NCBI GenBank assembly: GCA_934168305.1
Contig: CAKPNF010000006.1
Location: 1 to 64,000, forward strand
Length of the DNA: 64,000 bases
From: an uncultured Clostridia bacterium
Lineage (GTDB): Bacteria; Bacillota; Clostridia; TANB77; CAG-508
Direction: 5' to 3'
The translations under genes and the position numbers were made by a program. Shown piece by piece: positions 16,940-25,488 of the stretch. The notes below the pieces were generated by a model. The model was not told the origin of the DNA. It ran no database searches and saw only the letters and a list, made by a program, of their open reading frames with translations. Each line of letters starts with the position of its first letter. Within the stretch, counting starts at the first letter, position 1.

Positions 16940-18304
16940 TTATTTTAGTTTTTCTTCAATTAAATCTGCAATCTCTCTTGCTTTTTTTGTAATATATTCT
17001 TGGTCTTCTCCCTCTATCATAACCCTAACTAATGGTTCTGTTCCAGAAGGCCTTATTAAAACTCTACCGTTTCCAGCAAATTCTTTTTCTAATTTTTCAA
17101 TAGACTCTTTTATTTCTTTGTCTTTATCATAATCATATTTTTTTTCTGAATTTACTTTTGCATTTATCAATACTTGTGGATATAATTTTATTATTTCAGT
17201 CATCTTTGAAGCTTTTTTGTTATCTTCAAGAATTGCCTGTATTAGCATTAATGATGTTAAAATTCCATCTCCAGTTGGATTGTAGTCTAGTAAAATTACA
17301 TGTCCTGATTGTTCTCCTCCTAAATTGTAACCATCTTTTAACATTTCTTCTAATACATATCTGTCTCCAACTTTAGTTTGAACTAATTCTAATCCATTAT
17401 CTCTTGCATATTTGTGTAATCCTAAATTGCTCATTACTGTTGCTACAACTGTATCTTTAGATAACTTTCCTTTATTTCTTAGATAATTAGATACAATAGC
17501 CATTATCATATCTCCATCTATTTCATTTCCTTTTTCATCAACAGCTAAACATCTATCACCATCACCATCATATGCAACACCTAAACTTAAATTATTTTCT
17601 ACAACAAATTTCTTTAATGACTCCAAATGTGTTGAACCACAATTTTCATTTATATTTATTCCATCTGGTTTATTATTTATTATTTTATATTTTATTCCCA
17701 AAGCTTTAAATACTTTTTCTGCTACTACAGATGTAGCTCCATTTGCTGTATCTATACCAACAACAAAATCTTCTCTATTAACTTTTTCAATATTGTCATC
17801 AAAATTCTTTCTGAAAAAATATACATACTCATCCAACAAATCTTGTCTATATTCAGATACCCCAATTTTACTGCTAATGGCTGTTAGTTCATCTATTTTT
17901 CCTGAATCCATTACTTCTTCAATTTCTTCTTCTAGCTCATCTGGAATTTTCATTCCTTTATTACTGAAATATTTTATTCCATTAAATTCAAATGTATTGT
18001 GTGATGCAGATATTACAACACTTGCATCTGCTTGCATTTTTCTTGTTAAATAAGCAACTGCTGGTGTTGGTATTACTCCTAAAAGTTTTACGTTTGCTCC
18101 ATAACTTAAAAAACCCGCTACCATTGCACTTTCTATTAAAGTCCCTGATATTCTTGTGTCTCTTCCTATTAATATGGTTGGTGCATGGTCTGTATGTTTT
18201 GATAATACATATGCTCCTGCTTTTGCAACTTTATATACCAATTCTGGTGTAAGCTCTGTATTTGCAATCCTTCTTATACCATCTGTCCCAAAATATTTTC
18301 TCAT
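16940..18304 (-). CDS. glmM: phosphoglucosamine mutase GlmM
   Basis: Interconverts glucosamine-6-phosphate and glucosamine-1-phosphate for UDP-GlcNAc and cell wall synthesis. Ser101 in ISASHNT is the phosphorylated serine (most relatives have SHNP, so Thr replaces Pro). The metal site is DGDGDR and the phosphate-binding loop RPSGTEPLVR lies near the end. Length (454 aa) is normal. It follows cpsB with a family 2 palindrome between them, placing peptidoglycan and capsule precursor supply in one region. Confidence 0.97.
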   Translation of the reverse strand: MRKYFGTDGIRRIANTELTPELVYKVAKAGAYVLSKHTDHAPTILIGRDTRISGTLIESAMVAGFLSYGANVKLLGVIPTPAVAYLTRKMQADASVVISASHNTFEFNGIKYFSNKGMKIPDELEEEIEEVMDSGKIDELTAISSKIGVSEYRQDLLDEYVYFFRKNFDDNIEKVNREDFVVGIDTANGATSVVAEKVFKALGIKYKIINNKPDGININENCGSTHLESLKKFVVENNLSLGVAYDGDGDRCLAVDEKGNEIDGDMIMAIVSNYLRNKGKLSKDTVVATVMSNLGLHKYARDNGLELVQTKVGDRYVLEEMLKDGYNLGGEQSGHVILLDYNPTGDGILTSLMLIQAILEDNKKASKMTEIIKLYPQVLINAKVNSEKKYDYDKDKEIKESIEKLEKEFAGNGRVLIRPSGTEPLVRVMIEGEDQEYITKKAREIADLIEEKLK

Positions 18305-18344
18305 AATTATACTTCCCTTCTAAATGCAAATTTTTATAATTTTT

Positions 18345-18377
18345 GAGGGATTTAGAGTCCTGGCCCCAAAATCCCTC
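18345..18377. repeat. family 2 palindrome in glmM 5' region
   Basis: A single 33-bp copy with GAGGGATTT/AAATCCCTC ends and a diverged TCCTGGCCCC core. It lies between the cpsB stop and the glmM ribosome binding site. Confidence 0.7.
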
Positions 18378-18388
18378 CTTAAATTATA

Positions 18389-19171
18389 TTATCTTTTTAA
18401 ATACATTATTAATTTTTCTTTTAGTGTTAACGAAAATTCTTCAGGTTCTTCTATATCAATCCTTTTATTTTCTAAAGCTAATTTTGGATTTATTGTTGTA
18501 AGTTCTTTTAATTTTTCTTCTCCAACTATATCTCTTATTTCTTCTAAAGCATGTGGTATTCTTTTATATATAGAATTTTGTCTATGAACATCACTTCCTA
18601 AGAAATGTATCATGTTATTTTCTAAAAATCTTCTTACTATTATTTGTGCTTTTTCACCATATTGTCCTAAAATACTCCCATAATTTGCTTGCATTAATAC
18701 GCCTTTTTGAATTAAGTCGTACACAAGCTCTGGCTCTTTTTGTATAAAGCTATATCTTTCTGGATGTGCTAGTACTGGTATAAGTTTATTTTCTTGTAAA
18801 GAATATATTACGTCATATAAATTCATTGGTTCTGCATTTAATGGCATTTCAAACAATACATAACTACTATTGTTTATTGTTGATGCTTTTCCATCTATTA
18901 ATAGATTCATCATGTTGTCTGACATATAAATTTCATTTCCTAAATATAAATTTGTTTCTATTCCTTTGTTTTTTAAGTTATCACTTATAGCTTTTACCCA
19001 TACATCTCTTTCTGGTACATCTGTTTCATAATAGTTTTCTATATAATGTGATGTTAATACTATTCCTTCGAATCCTGCTTCTTTTGCTTCTTGTATTAGA
19101 TTGAACGTTTCTTCTATACTTCTTGATCCGTCATCTATGTTTGGTATTATATGTGTATGAAAGTCTATCAT
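18389..19171 (-). CDS. cpsB: tyrosine-protein phosphatase CpsB/YwqE (PHP family)
   Basis: A manganese-dependent phosphatase that removes phosphate from the capsule tyrosine kinase. The PHP metal ligands HTHIIPNIDDG start at residue 4; further motifs include LTSHY, LAHPERY and LGSDVH. Length (260 aa) is normal. It follows cpsD by 24 nt, forming the usual kinase/phosphatase pair that regulates polysaccharide chain length and export. Confidence 0.95.
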   Translation of the reverse strand: MIDFHTHIIPNIDDGSRSIEETFNLIQEAKEAGFEGIVLTSHYIENYYETDVPERDVWVKAISDNLKNKGIETNLYLGNEIYMSDNMMNLLIDGKASTINNSSYVLFEMPLNAEPMNLYDVIYSLQENKLIPVLAHPERYSFIQKEPELVYDLIQKGVLMQANYGSILGQYGEKAQIIVRRFLENNMIHFLGSDVHRQNSIYKRIPHALEEIRDIVGEEKLKELTTINPKLALENKRIDIEEPEEFSLTLKEKLIMYLKR

Positions 19172-19195
19172 TGTTGTTCTCCCTCTTTTTATCTG

Positions 19196-20155
19196 TTAGT
19201 TTAAATTTTTCTTTTCTTGATCTAAATATGAATTTATTTGATTTAATATATCACTTGTTCTATCAGCTGTATCGTTTGTTGTCTTATTATCTTTAATAAA
19301 ATCTGGTCTTGATAAATTATCATTTTGTTCATTGTATGCATCTTTGTATTCATCATTTCTATATGTCTCAGAATTTTGTTTTATTATATTATCTGCTTTT
19401 CTTTTTATTTCTGCAGCACTCATTTGAGCCATTGCTTTTTTATCTAGTGTTGTTCCACTTGTAGATGCATAATAATAATTTTCATTGTATTTTTTTACTG
19501 ATACAGGCATTTTGTTTACAACAACACCAGCTAAGTGTCCACCTACATTTTGTATATTTCTTATTATTTTTTCTAGGTTATCTTTTTTTGTTTCTTTATG
19601 TGCTGTTACAATAACTGTTGAGTCAACAATTCTAGATAAAATTATTGAATCCGTAACAAGCTCACATGGTGTTCCGTCTATTATTACTATATCACAAACT
19701 TCTTTTAAATCTTCTAATAATTTGTTCATTTGTGGTGAAACTAATAACTCTGATGGGTTTGGTGGTATATTTCCAGCTGTCATTATTAATAAGTTTTCTA
19801 CCTCTGTTTTTTGTATATATTTTGATATATCTATTTCATCAGGATTTTCTGCATCTATTCCAGATAAATAGTTTGAAAGTCCTGGTCTTGGTGATACACC
19901 AAATATTGTGTATTGTCTACCTTTTCTCATATCTGCATCTATTAAAATTACTTTGTTACCAGCTTGTGCAAATGTTACAGCTAGATTTGAAGCAACCCAG
20001 CTTTTTCCTTCGCTAGGAAATGTTGATGTTATTAATAAAGTTTTTAATTTTTTATTTGTGCTCATAAATTGTATATTTGTTCTTAAAGTTCTAAATACTT
20101 CTGATACTGGTGATTTTGGATCTCTTTGAGCAATTAGTTCTTTCTTTAGTTTCAT
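19196..20155 (-). CDS. cpsD: capsule tyrosine autokinase CpsD (BY-kinase)
   Basis: A cytoplasmic bacterial tyrosine kinase activated by the membrane protein CpsC. Walker A STFPSEGKSW is near 44-53 and Walker A' LIDADMRKG at 71-79. The C-terminal part is Tyr-rich (NENYYYAS, then EYKDAYNEQ), although without the long terminal tyrosine cluster of typical CpsD, and is about 80 residues longer than usual. Its start overlaps the stop of the Wzz/CpsC gene, so the two are coupled. Confidence 0.94.
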   Translation of the reverse strand: MKLKKELIAQRDPKSPVSEVFRTLRTNIQFMSTNKKLKTLLITSTFPSEGKSWVASNLAVTFAQAGNKVILIDADMRKGRQYTIFGVSPRPGLSNYLSGIDAENPDEIDISKYIQKTEVENLLIMTAGNIPPNPSELLVSPQMNKLLEDLKEVCDIVIIDGTPCELVTDSIILSRIVDSTVIVTAHKETKKDNLEKIIRNIQNVGGHLAGVVVNKMPVSVKKYNENYYYASTSGTTLDKKAMAQMSAAEIKRKADNIIKQNSETYRNDEYKDAYNEQNDNLSRPDFIKDNKTTNDTADRTSDILNQINSYLDQEKKNLN

Positions 20156-20862
20156 TATTTTCTTTTACCTCCCTTTTTTACTGGTTCAAAGTTATATAAT
20201 GGTATTGATGCAAGTACTGGTACTTTGAATTCTTTTTCTACTTCTTCTGCTGATTTTATTGTTGTGTCTAACATATTTGCAATTAACACATACATTACTG
20301 CAACAACTACTCCTACAAATGCAAATATTATTACATCTTTTGCATGATTTATGTTTGATGGAGCAGCACTTACTTCAGCTTCATCAACAACTTGTACATT
20401 GTTAATTTTGTACATATCTGTTACTTTTTGTGTAAATACTTTAGCTATTTCGTTAGCTAATTTTGCTGCTGTTGTAGCATTTGCGTTTGTTACTGCTATT
20501 CTTATTATTTCAGTATCTTTTTCTTGACTTACTGTTATGCTTTTTTCTAGCTCTGATTCGCTTAAATCTATTGATAAATTTGAAATAACTGGTCTTAATA
20601 CACTTTTGCTTTTTATTAGTACACTATATGTTGATACTAATTTTGAGTTTAATGTTATATCTGTTGTTGTTATTGTATCTGTTTTACCTGTTGAGCTGTC
20701 TGATTTTCCTAAAAGTAGTGTTGTTGATGATGTGTATACTGGTGTTACAAATCCTATGGTGTATATTACTCCTATTAATGTAAATATTGCTACTATTAGT
20801 AGTATTTTTACTTTTTTGTTCCAAAATAACATTAGTAATTCTTTTAAATCTAATTCTTCCAT
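20155..20862 (-). CDS. cpsC: capsule chain-length regulator CpsC/Wzz
   Basis: Membrane activator of the BY-kinase and determinant of polysaccharide chain length. One transmembrane helix near residues 18-38 (ILLIVAIFTLIGVIYTI), an extracellular domain with a Wzz-type fold, and a second helix around 175-198. The short cytoplasmic tail ends EPVKKGGKRK. Length (235 aa) is normal for Gram-positive CpsC. It is first in the cpsC-cpsD-cpsB unit and has a recognisable promoter upstream. Confidence 0.93.
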   Translation of the reverse strand: MEELDLKELLMLFWNKKVKILLIVAIFTLIGVIYTIGFVTPVYTSSTTLLLGKSDSSTGKTDTITTTDITLNSKLVSTYSVLIKSKSVLRPVISNLSIDLSESELEKSITVSQEKDTEIIRIAVTNANATTAAKLANEIAKVFTQKVTDMYKINNVQVVDEAEVSAAPSNINHAKDVIIFAFVGVVVAVMYVLIANMLDTTIKSAEEVEKEFKVPVLASIPLYNFEPVKKGGKRK

Positions 20863-20900
20863 TTTTTCTCTCCTCTTTTGATAAAATTCAGTATGTTGTT

Positions 20901-20929
20901 ATTTTATCATATTGTGTTTTTTGTATCAA
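20901..20929 (-). promoter_or_regulatory. promoter of the cpsC-cpsD-cpsB unit
   Basis: TTGATA (20924-20929), 17-bp spacer, TAAAAT (20901-20906) preceded by TGA. About 30 nt of leader precede the AGAGGAGAG ribosome binding site. Confidence 0.65.
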
Positions 20930-20990
20930 GTAATTTGATATAAAAAGTTAATAATTTTTGTATGAAATATTCTTCTTTCTACATAAAGAA

Positions 20991-21030
20991 AATCCAAATC
21001 ATTAAACTTTCTTGTTTAATAATTTGGATT
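20991..21030 (-). terminator. terminator overlapping the end of the metallo-beta-lactamase gene
   Basis: AATCCAAAT-c-ATTAAA pairs with TTTAAT-a-ATTTGGATT around an 8-nt loop. The stop codon (21002-21004) lies inside the hairpin, so the last nine codons form one arm. It closes the accessory cassette. Confidence 0.75.
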
Positions 21031-22066
21031 TATTTTTTATTTTATTGTTCATTTGTTTATAATACTCTGAATAGTTATAAGCATCTCCCTCTTTTTTACA
21101 ATCCCAAGAATACTTTCCACTATCATTATATAATTCATATCTAGTACTAATTATTCCATAAGATTCTGTATTTTCTTTACTATTCTCTAAACTTCTCAAA
21201 TTTGTACAGAACACTTGTGAATTAATAAGATTATTATATTTATTTAGAACTTCTACTTTTGGTAGTACTATGTCTTTGTTGTTATACGTAGTTGAATTGC
21301 ATATTATATTATTGTTATTTTCTTCTATTAAATCAATAAAATTTTCTGATGACTTACTACCATGATGAGGAATTTTTAAAAATATAACATTATAAAATTT
21401 TTCATATTTTTCTTTTAGATAATTTATTGACTTATTTTCTATATCACCTGAAAATATGAATTTCCAATTATTAATTGTTATGCACATTAAAATACTATAA
21501 TCATTAATTTTTTTATTTTTATTATTTTTCATATTATTAATTTTTTCATCTACAGGAGAATATGTTTCAATATTTAGATTTAAATTATTTGTATTATCAT
21601 ATATGTACTGTACATTTTTTATAGTTTTTCCTTCAGCAGCAAATGCAATTTTCCCATATTTCTTTTTGTTTCTCATGTTTATTTTATTTAAATAATCATA
21701 TATAACTTTACTTTCATCATCTATATATTCTTTTGATATTTCTATTCCTTGAGGTTCTAAAATTAAAGTTTTTTCCCCACAGTAATCTGTTAAAAAATTA
21801 ATCATTCCAACACTATGGTCCTTATGTGGATGTGTCCAACATAACATATCTATCGTTTCAATTTTATAATATTCCTTTAATTTTTCATTTAATATATTTA
21901 TTGCTTTTTCACACGAATCAACAATAACTGAAAACTTAGGTATATCATTTATTTTTAAAACAAACAATATACATTCTCCCCAGGGATATTCTCCTATTAC
22001 ATATATATCAACTATTATTTTACTTATTCTTTCTGTTAATAGCTTAATTTCTGGTTTTAATCCCAT
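21002..22066 (-). CDS. ComEC-like metallo-beta-lactamase-fold hydrolase
   Basis: A 354-aa soluble enzyme. The metal-binding motif HPHKDH is at residues 79-84, with SGDIENKSI and IPHHGSKSS further on, the pattern of the hydrolase domain of ComEC/Rec2-type and related stand-alone proteins. There is no membrane channel domain. Stand-alone proteins of this kind occur in several anti-phage systems and as nucleases or phosphodiesterases. Its ATG overlaps the stop codon of a 48-aa ORF, which overlaps the TIGR04255-like gene, giving a tightly coupled cassette inserted within the capsule locus. The substrate is unknown. Confidence 0.85.
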   Translation of the reverse strand: MGLKPEIKLLTERISKIIVDIYVIGEYPWGECILFVLKINDIPKFSVIVDSCEKAINILNEKLKEYYKIETIDMLCWTHPHKDHSVGMINFLTDYCGEKTLILEPQGIEISKEYIDDESKVIYDYLNKINMRNKKKYGKIAFAAEGKTIKNVQYIYDNTNNLNLNIETYSPVDEKINNMKNNKNKKINDYSILMCITINNWKFIFSGDIENKSINYLKEKYEKFYNVIFLKIPHHGSKSSENFIDLIEENNNNIICNSTTYNNKDIVLPKVEVLNKYNNLINSQVFCTNLRSLENSKENTESYGIISTRYELYNDSGKYSWDCKKEGDAYNYSEYYKQMNNKIKNKSKLLNKKV

Positions 22067-22203
22067 AATTTTTTTCTTTTTCCTTCTACACTTATGTTCT
22101 TTTCACTTTTATTTTTTATATTTACAAATGGTTTAAATTCAATATTTTTAGTTTTAACTATCTTTGAACTTGATGGTACAAAACTTATTAATTTAGGTTG
22201 CAT
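22057..22203 (-). CDS. 48-aa microprotein of the accessory cassette
   Basis: Starts MQPKLISFVPSSSKIVK and ends EGKRKKLWD, basic and without membrane segment. GAAGGAG lies 7 nt before the ATG, one of the better ribosome binding sites here. The start overlaps the end of the 280-aa gene by 16 nt and the stop overlaps the ATG of the next gene (ATGGGATTAA), so translation of the three is probably coupled. It could be a toxin/antitoxin-like partner or an adaptor; function unknown. Confidence 0.65.
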   Translation of the reverse strand: MQPKLISFVPSSSKIVKTKNIEFKPFVNIKNKSEKNISVEGKRKKLWD

Positions 22204-23030
22204 TTATTTACTCCTTCTATAATTCCATATTTTTCAAAGTTACCTTCAACATTTTTTAAATCATCTAAAAATTCTTCTGTTATTTGCGATTTAAAATTTT
22301 TATCTAATTCACTATTCAGTAATTTTAATTTTTCTATTATTTTTTTATTATCATATTCATTTAAATTTCTAGAATAATAATCCATATCTAATACTATTAA
22401 ATATGCATCACACTCTTCTACTACCTCATTATTTTGGTTATTAATTATTTTTGCTATTCCACTTTTTATATTAGAATATATATTATAAGAAATGTCTTCT
22501 GATGCTACAATTTTTTTATTTTCTATTATAACATTTTTTTCATCATCTTTAATTTGGTTATAATTTATTTCTTTAAAAATTTTGTTAAAATTATATCCTA
22601 CTTTCATTATAATTCTATTGGTTTTCTTAATTCCAATTCTCTGATAATTCAAATTTTCCTCTTTTATTAAAATATCTAAAATTTCATCTAAAAATTTTAG
22701 ATATTTTTCCACAGAACTATAATTTTTAAAATCATATTTTTTAAAAATTAATAAATATTCATTTATAATTATTTTTTCATCTTTATTTATAAATGTATAA
22801 TTGATTCCTTTGTCTTTGGTTTTTTCCATTATATCTTCAGTTATTAATGGTGCTTGATCTTTTAATTTTTCAACATTACTATCTTGCGCATCTTCATCTA
22901 GCTCAAATCCATGTTTTTTCAAATATGGTATAATTTCTGCTATTCTATTCTCTATATTTATTATTTTCATAAAGTCTATTCTTATAAGTTCACTGTCTAA
23001 TATATTATATTCTAATTTTTTATCTGACAT
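22188..23030 (-). CDS. TIGR04255-like protein
   Basis: A 280-aa protein whose layout matches the sporadically distributed TIGR04255 family: a C-proximal acidic helical part, and the family-typical YQRIGIKKTNRI motif (family form is RxGLRYxNRI) in the middle. The family has no settled function but is often seen in defence-like or mobile gene sets. A good GGAGG lies upstream of ATG, and a sigma-A-type promoter with a Spo0A-like box is upstream. It is the first gene of the coupled trio with the microprotein and the hydrolase. Confidence 0.65.
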   Translation of the reverse strand: MSDKKLEYNILDSELIRIDFMKIINIENRIAEIIPYLKKHGFELDEDAQDSNVEKLKDQAPLITEDIMEKTKDKGINYTFINKDEKIIINEYLLIFKKYDFKNYSSVEKYLKFLDEILDILIKEENLNYQRIGIKKTNRIIMKVGYNFNKIFKEINYNQIKDDEKNVIIENKKIVASEDISYNIYSNIKSGIAKIINNQNNEVVEECDAYLIVLDMDYYSRNLNEYDNKKIIEKLKLLNSELDKNFKSQITEEFLDDLKNVEGNFEKYGIIEGVNKCNLN

Positions 23031-23057
23031 TTAGTCCTCCAATTTTTTTATAAAATT

Positions 23058-23086
23058 ATAATATCATATTCTTATTTTATTATCAA
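23058..23086 (-). promoter_or_regulatory. promoter of the TIGR04255-like gene
   Basis: TTGATA (23081-23086), 17-bp spacer, TATTAT (23058-23063). About 30 nt precede the start codon. Confidence 0.6.
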
Positions 23087-23121
23087 TTAATAATTCATAA
23101 ATTATTTATTTTTTCATCGCA

Positions 23122-23134
23122 AATTTCGACAAAT
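23122..23134 (-). promoter_or_regulatory. Spo0A-like box upstream of the TIGR04255-like gene
   Basis: On the minus strand AAATTTGTCGAAATT contains TTTGTCGAAA, a close match to the Spo0A box. It lies about 40 bp upstream of the -35, an activator position. Confidence 0.45.
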
Positions 23135-23283
23135 TTATTGTTATAATATTTATAAATTTAGCATAACTAAAATCAATGATTTCATTTGGTTTAATATCAG
23201 TATACACTTTCTCCTTATAATTTTCATTTTGTAATATATGATAACATAAAACTATAAAAAATTATTCATTAAAATTCAATATT

Positions 23284-23949
23284 TTATAATAGTCTCTTAA
23301 CATTCTCTTTTTTTGTAGCAATCTTTACAAATAATTCTCCCAATCCATTCTTTTCAAAAATATTTCTAACTCCCGATTTTCCATTTGATAGTTCTTGCAC
23401 TGTTATAGCCCCACTGTAATTGCTTAATAGTCCTGTTGACATTAATCTACTTATGTTATAACTTTCATAAACAACTACTTTTGTTTCTTCTTCTTTGTAA
23501 ATATCATAAATTGTTGGCAAGTCATCTATAAAGATTTGATTAATTATTGTTGCAAATTCACAGAATTTATTCCAATTTATTTCTTGATTGACATATGAAG
23601 CATAAAATTTAGCTAATAATTTTGATTTTTCAGTATCAATATTTTTGTTTAAATATAGTAAAACTCTTTCTACTTCTTCACTTTTTCTTTTTTCATTTTT
23701 AAAAACTTTTTCTTTATATTTTTCTACTTTTTCTTTACTTATCTCTTGTTTATTTAGGCTTTCGATAAAACTAACTGTTTGTCTAAATAAATTTTTATTG
23801 TAAATCATTTCTCCTGTTTTGATAATAGATGTTGCTATATTTGCTATTGGTACTTTTTCAATTATTTCATTTTTTAAAATTATATCTGTTAATGATTCTA
23901 TTCCATCAAGTGCTATTGATTCTATATTATCTAATGTATTATTTTCCAT
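23284..23949 (-). CDS. hypothetical protein, 221 aa
   Basis: Not recognised. Mostly helical and charged, with one mildly hydrophobic stretch near residues 34-48 (VPIANIATSIIKTGEMI). A central LLAKFYASYVNQEINWNKF segment resembles helical repeats seen in accessory-genome proteins. It precedes the TIGR04255-like gene by 250 bp and has two tandem Spo0A-like boxes 134-150 bp upstream. Probably part of the same cassette, but this is inferred from position only. Confidence 0.6.
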   Translation of the reverse strand: MENNTLDNIESIALDGIESLTDIILKNEIIEKVPIANIATSIIKTGEMIYNKNLFRQTVSFIESLNKQEISKEKVEKYKEKVFKNEKRKSEEVERVLLYLNKNIDTEKSKLLAKFYASYVNQEINWNKFCEFATIINQIFIDDLPTIYDIYKEEETKVVVYESYNISRLMSTGLLSNYSGAITVQELSNGKSGVRNIFEKNGLGELFVKIATKKENVKRLL

Positions 23950-24082
23950 TTCATTTACCTCTTTTTTTTAATTATTCCATATTTTAATATTTTTTGTAAT
24001 TTTATTTAAATATTTAAACTATCTTATTTTAGTTTTCTTTATAAAAAATATCATCATATGTTACAAATTGCAAGAAAATTCG

Positions 24083-24099
24083 TTCGACACAATTCGACA
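24083..24099 (-). promoter_or_regulatory. two tandem Spo0A-like boxes upstream of the 221-aa gene
   Basis: TGTCGAA occurs twice on the minus strand (24083-24089 and 24093-24099), 10 bp apart, i.e. on the same face of the helix. The upstream context TTTGTCGAAT fits the Spo0A box. They lie between the ugd terminator and the 221-aa gene. Confidence 0.5.
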
Positions 24100-24127
24100 A
24101 AGTGTTTTAATATACTTATAAAAACAC

Positions 24128-24167
24128 AAAAAGTATAATAAACATTATTACATTTACTATACTTTTT
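24128..24167 (-). terminator. ugd / capsule operon terminator
   Basis: AAAAAGTATA pairs with TATACTTTTT around a 20-nt partly paired loop, 12 nt beyond the ugd stop, with T-rich sequence following on the minus strand. Confidence 0.7.
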
Positions 24168-24179
24168 TATTTATTTTTA

Positions 24180-25475
24180 TTATCTTCCTATAGAATAATA
24201 TTCTATTTCTGCATCTTTCATTTCATTAAGGTCATAAATATTTCTTCCATCATAAACTAAAGGAGTCTTCATTAATTTTTTATATTCTTCTGGTTTTACA
24301 GCTTTTATTTCTCCCCACTCAGTAAATATAAAACATATATTAGCGTCTTTTAATGCTTCTTCTGGAGTTTGTACATAATTTATTTCTGTTGGATATAATT
24401 TTTTAAAATTTTCTTCTCCAACAGGATCATATGCATATATGTTATCTGCTCCACTTTCTAATAACAATTTTACATTATCTTTTGATGGAGCTTCTCTTAA
24501 ATCATCTGTTCCAGCTTTAAATGTTAATCCTAAAATTGCAACTTTTAATCCTTTAAAAGTTATCATTCTTTCAGATGCTTTTTTAAATAATTTTGTTTTT
24601 TGCTCTGCATTTACATCTACTGCAGCTTCAACTGTTTTTAATCTATATCCATGTTGTTTTGCTAAATATTTTAATGCTTTTGTATCTTTTGGGAAACAAC
24701 TTCCTCCATATCCAATTCCAGCGTGTAAAAAACTTGCTCCAATTCTATCGTCATAAGACATTCCTTTTGCAACATCTTCTATATTAGCTCCTACTAATTC
24801 ACATAAATTAGCAATATCATTCATATAAGATATTTTTAATGCTAAGAAGTCATTTGAAGCATATTTTATCATTTCTGCACTTCTTCTATTTACTGATACA
24901 ATTGGTAATTCGAATGGTTCATATATTTTTTTCAAAATCTCTTCTGCTTCTTTACTTTCTGTTCCTATTACTATTCTCTTTGCATGTAATGTATCTCTAA
25001 CTGCATGTCCTTGTGCTAAAAATTCAGGGTTACTTGCTACTTCAATTTTAACATCATGTACAAGTGAATCTTTTATAAATTGTTCTACTTTATCATTTGT
25101 TCCTATTGGAACTGTTGATTTTACTACTACCAAGCAATCTTTTTCTACATTTTCTGCTATTTGTCTTGATACTGTTGCAACATAACTTAAGTTTGCAGAA
25201 CCATCTGGTTGTTCTGGTGTTCCTACTCCTATAAATATTGCATCTGCGTCTTTGTATGCCATTTTATAATCTGTTGTAAAATCTAATCTACCTTCTTTAT
25301 AGTTTTTGTCTAATAATTCTTCTAGTCCTTCTTCATAAATTGGTGATTTACCTGATTTCATTAATTTTACTTTGTTTTCATCTACATCTACACAAATCAC
25401 ATTGTGTCCTTTTTCTGCAAAACATACTCCTGCTACTAATCCTACATATCCAGTTCCTGCTACTGCAATTTTCAT
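24180..25475 (-). CDS. ugd: UDP-glucose 6-dehydrogenase
   Basis: Oxidises UDP-glucose to UDP-glucuronic acid with NAD. The NAD-binding loop GTGYVGLVAG is at residues 7-16; the catalytic cysteine is in GYGGSCFPKD; FKAGTDDLREAPS marks the C-terminal UDP-binding domain. Length (431 aa) is normal. It is the last gene of the long capsule operon and follows a uronate epimerase by 13 nt, so the capsule probably contains glucuronic or galacturonic acid. Confidence 0.97.
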   Translation of the reverse strand: MKIAVAGTGYVGLVAGVCFAEKGHNVICVDVDENKVKLMKSGKSPIYEEGLEELLDKNYKEGRLDFTTDYKMAYKDADAIFIGVGTPEQPDGSANLSYVATVSRQIAENVEKDCLVVVKSTVPIGTNDKVEQFIKDSLVHDVKIEVASNPEFLAQGHAVRDTLHAKRIVIGTESKEAEEILKKIYEPFELPIVSVNRRSAEMIKYASNDFLALKISYMNDIANLCELVGANIEDVAKGMSYDDRIGASFLHAGIGYGGSCFPKDTKALKYLAKQHGYRLKTVEAAVDVNAEQKTKLFKKASERMITFKGLKVAILGLTFKAGTDDLREAPSKDNVKLLLESGADNIYAYDPVGEENFKKLYPTEINYVQTPEEALKDANICFIFTEWGEIKAVKPEEYKKLMKTPLVYDGRNIYDLNEMKDAEIEYYSIGR

Positions 25476-25488
25476 ATTAATTCATCTC

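Noticed and set aside
18345..18377. Rho-independent terminator of cpsB
   Set aside because: It lies upstream of cpsB's stop in transcription terms, in the glmM leader, matches family 2 repeats and has no U-tract.
21002..24110. Prophage or integrated plasmid
   Set aside because: No integrase, structural or replication genes and no att-like repeats were seen; it is only a small cassette.
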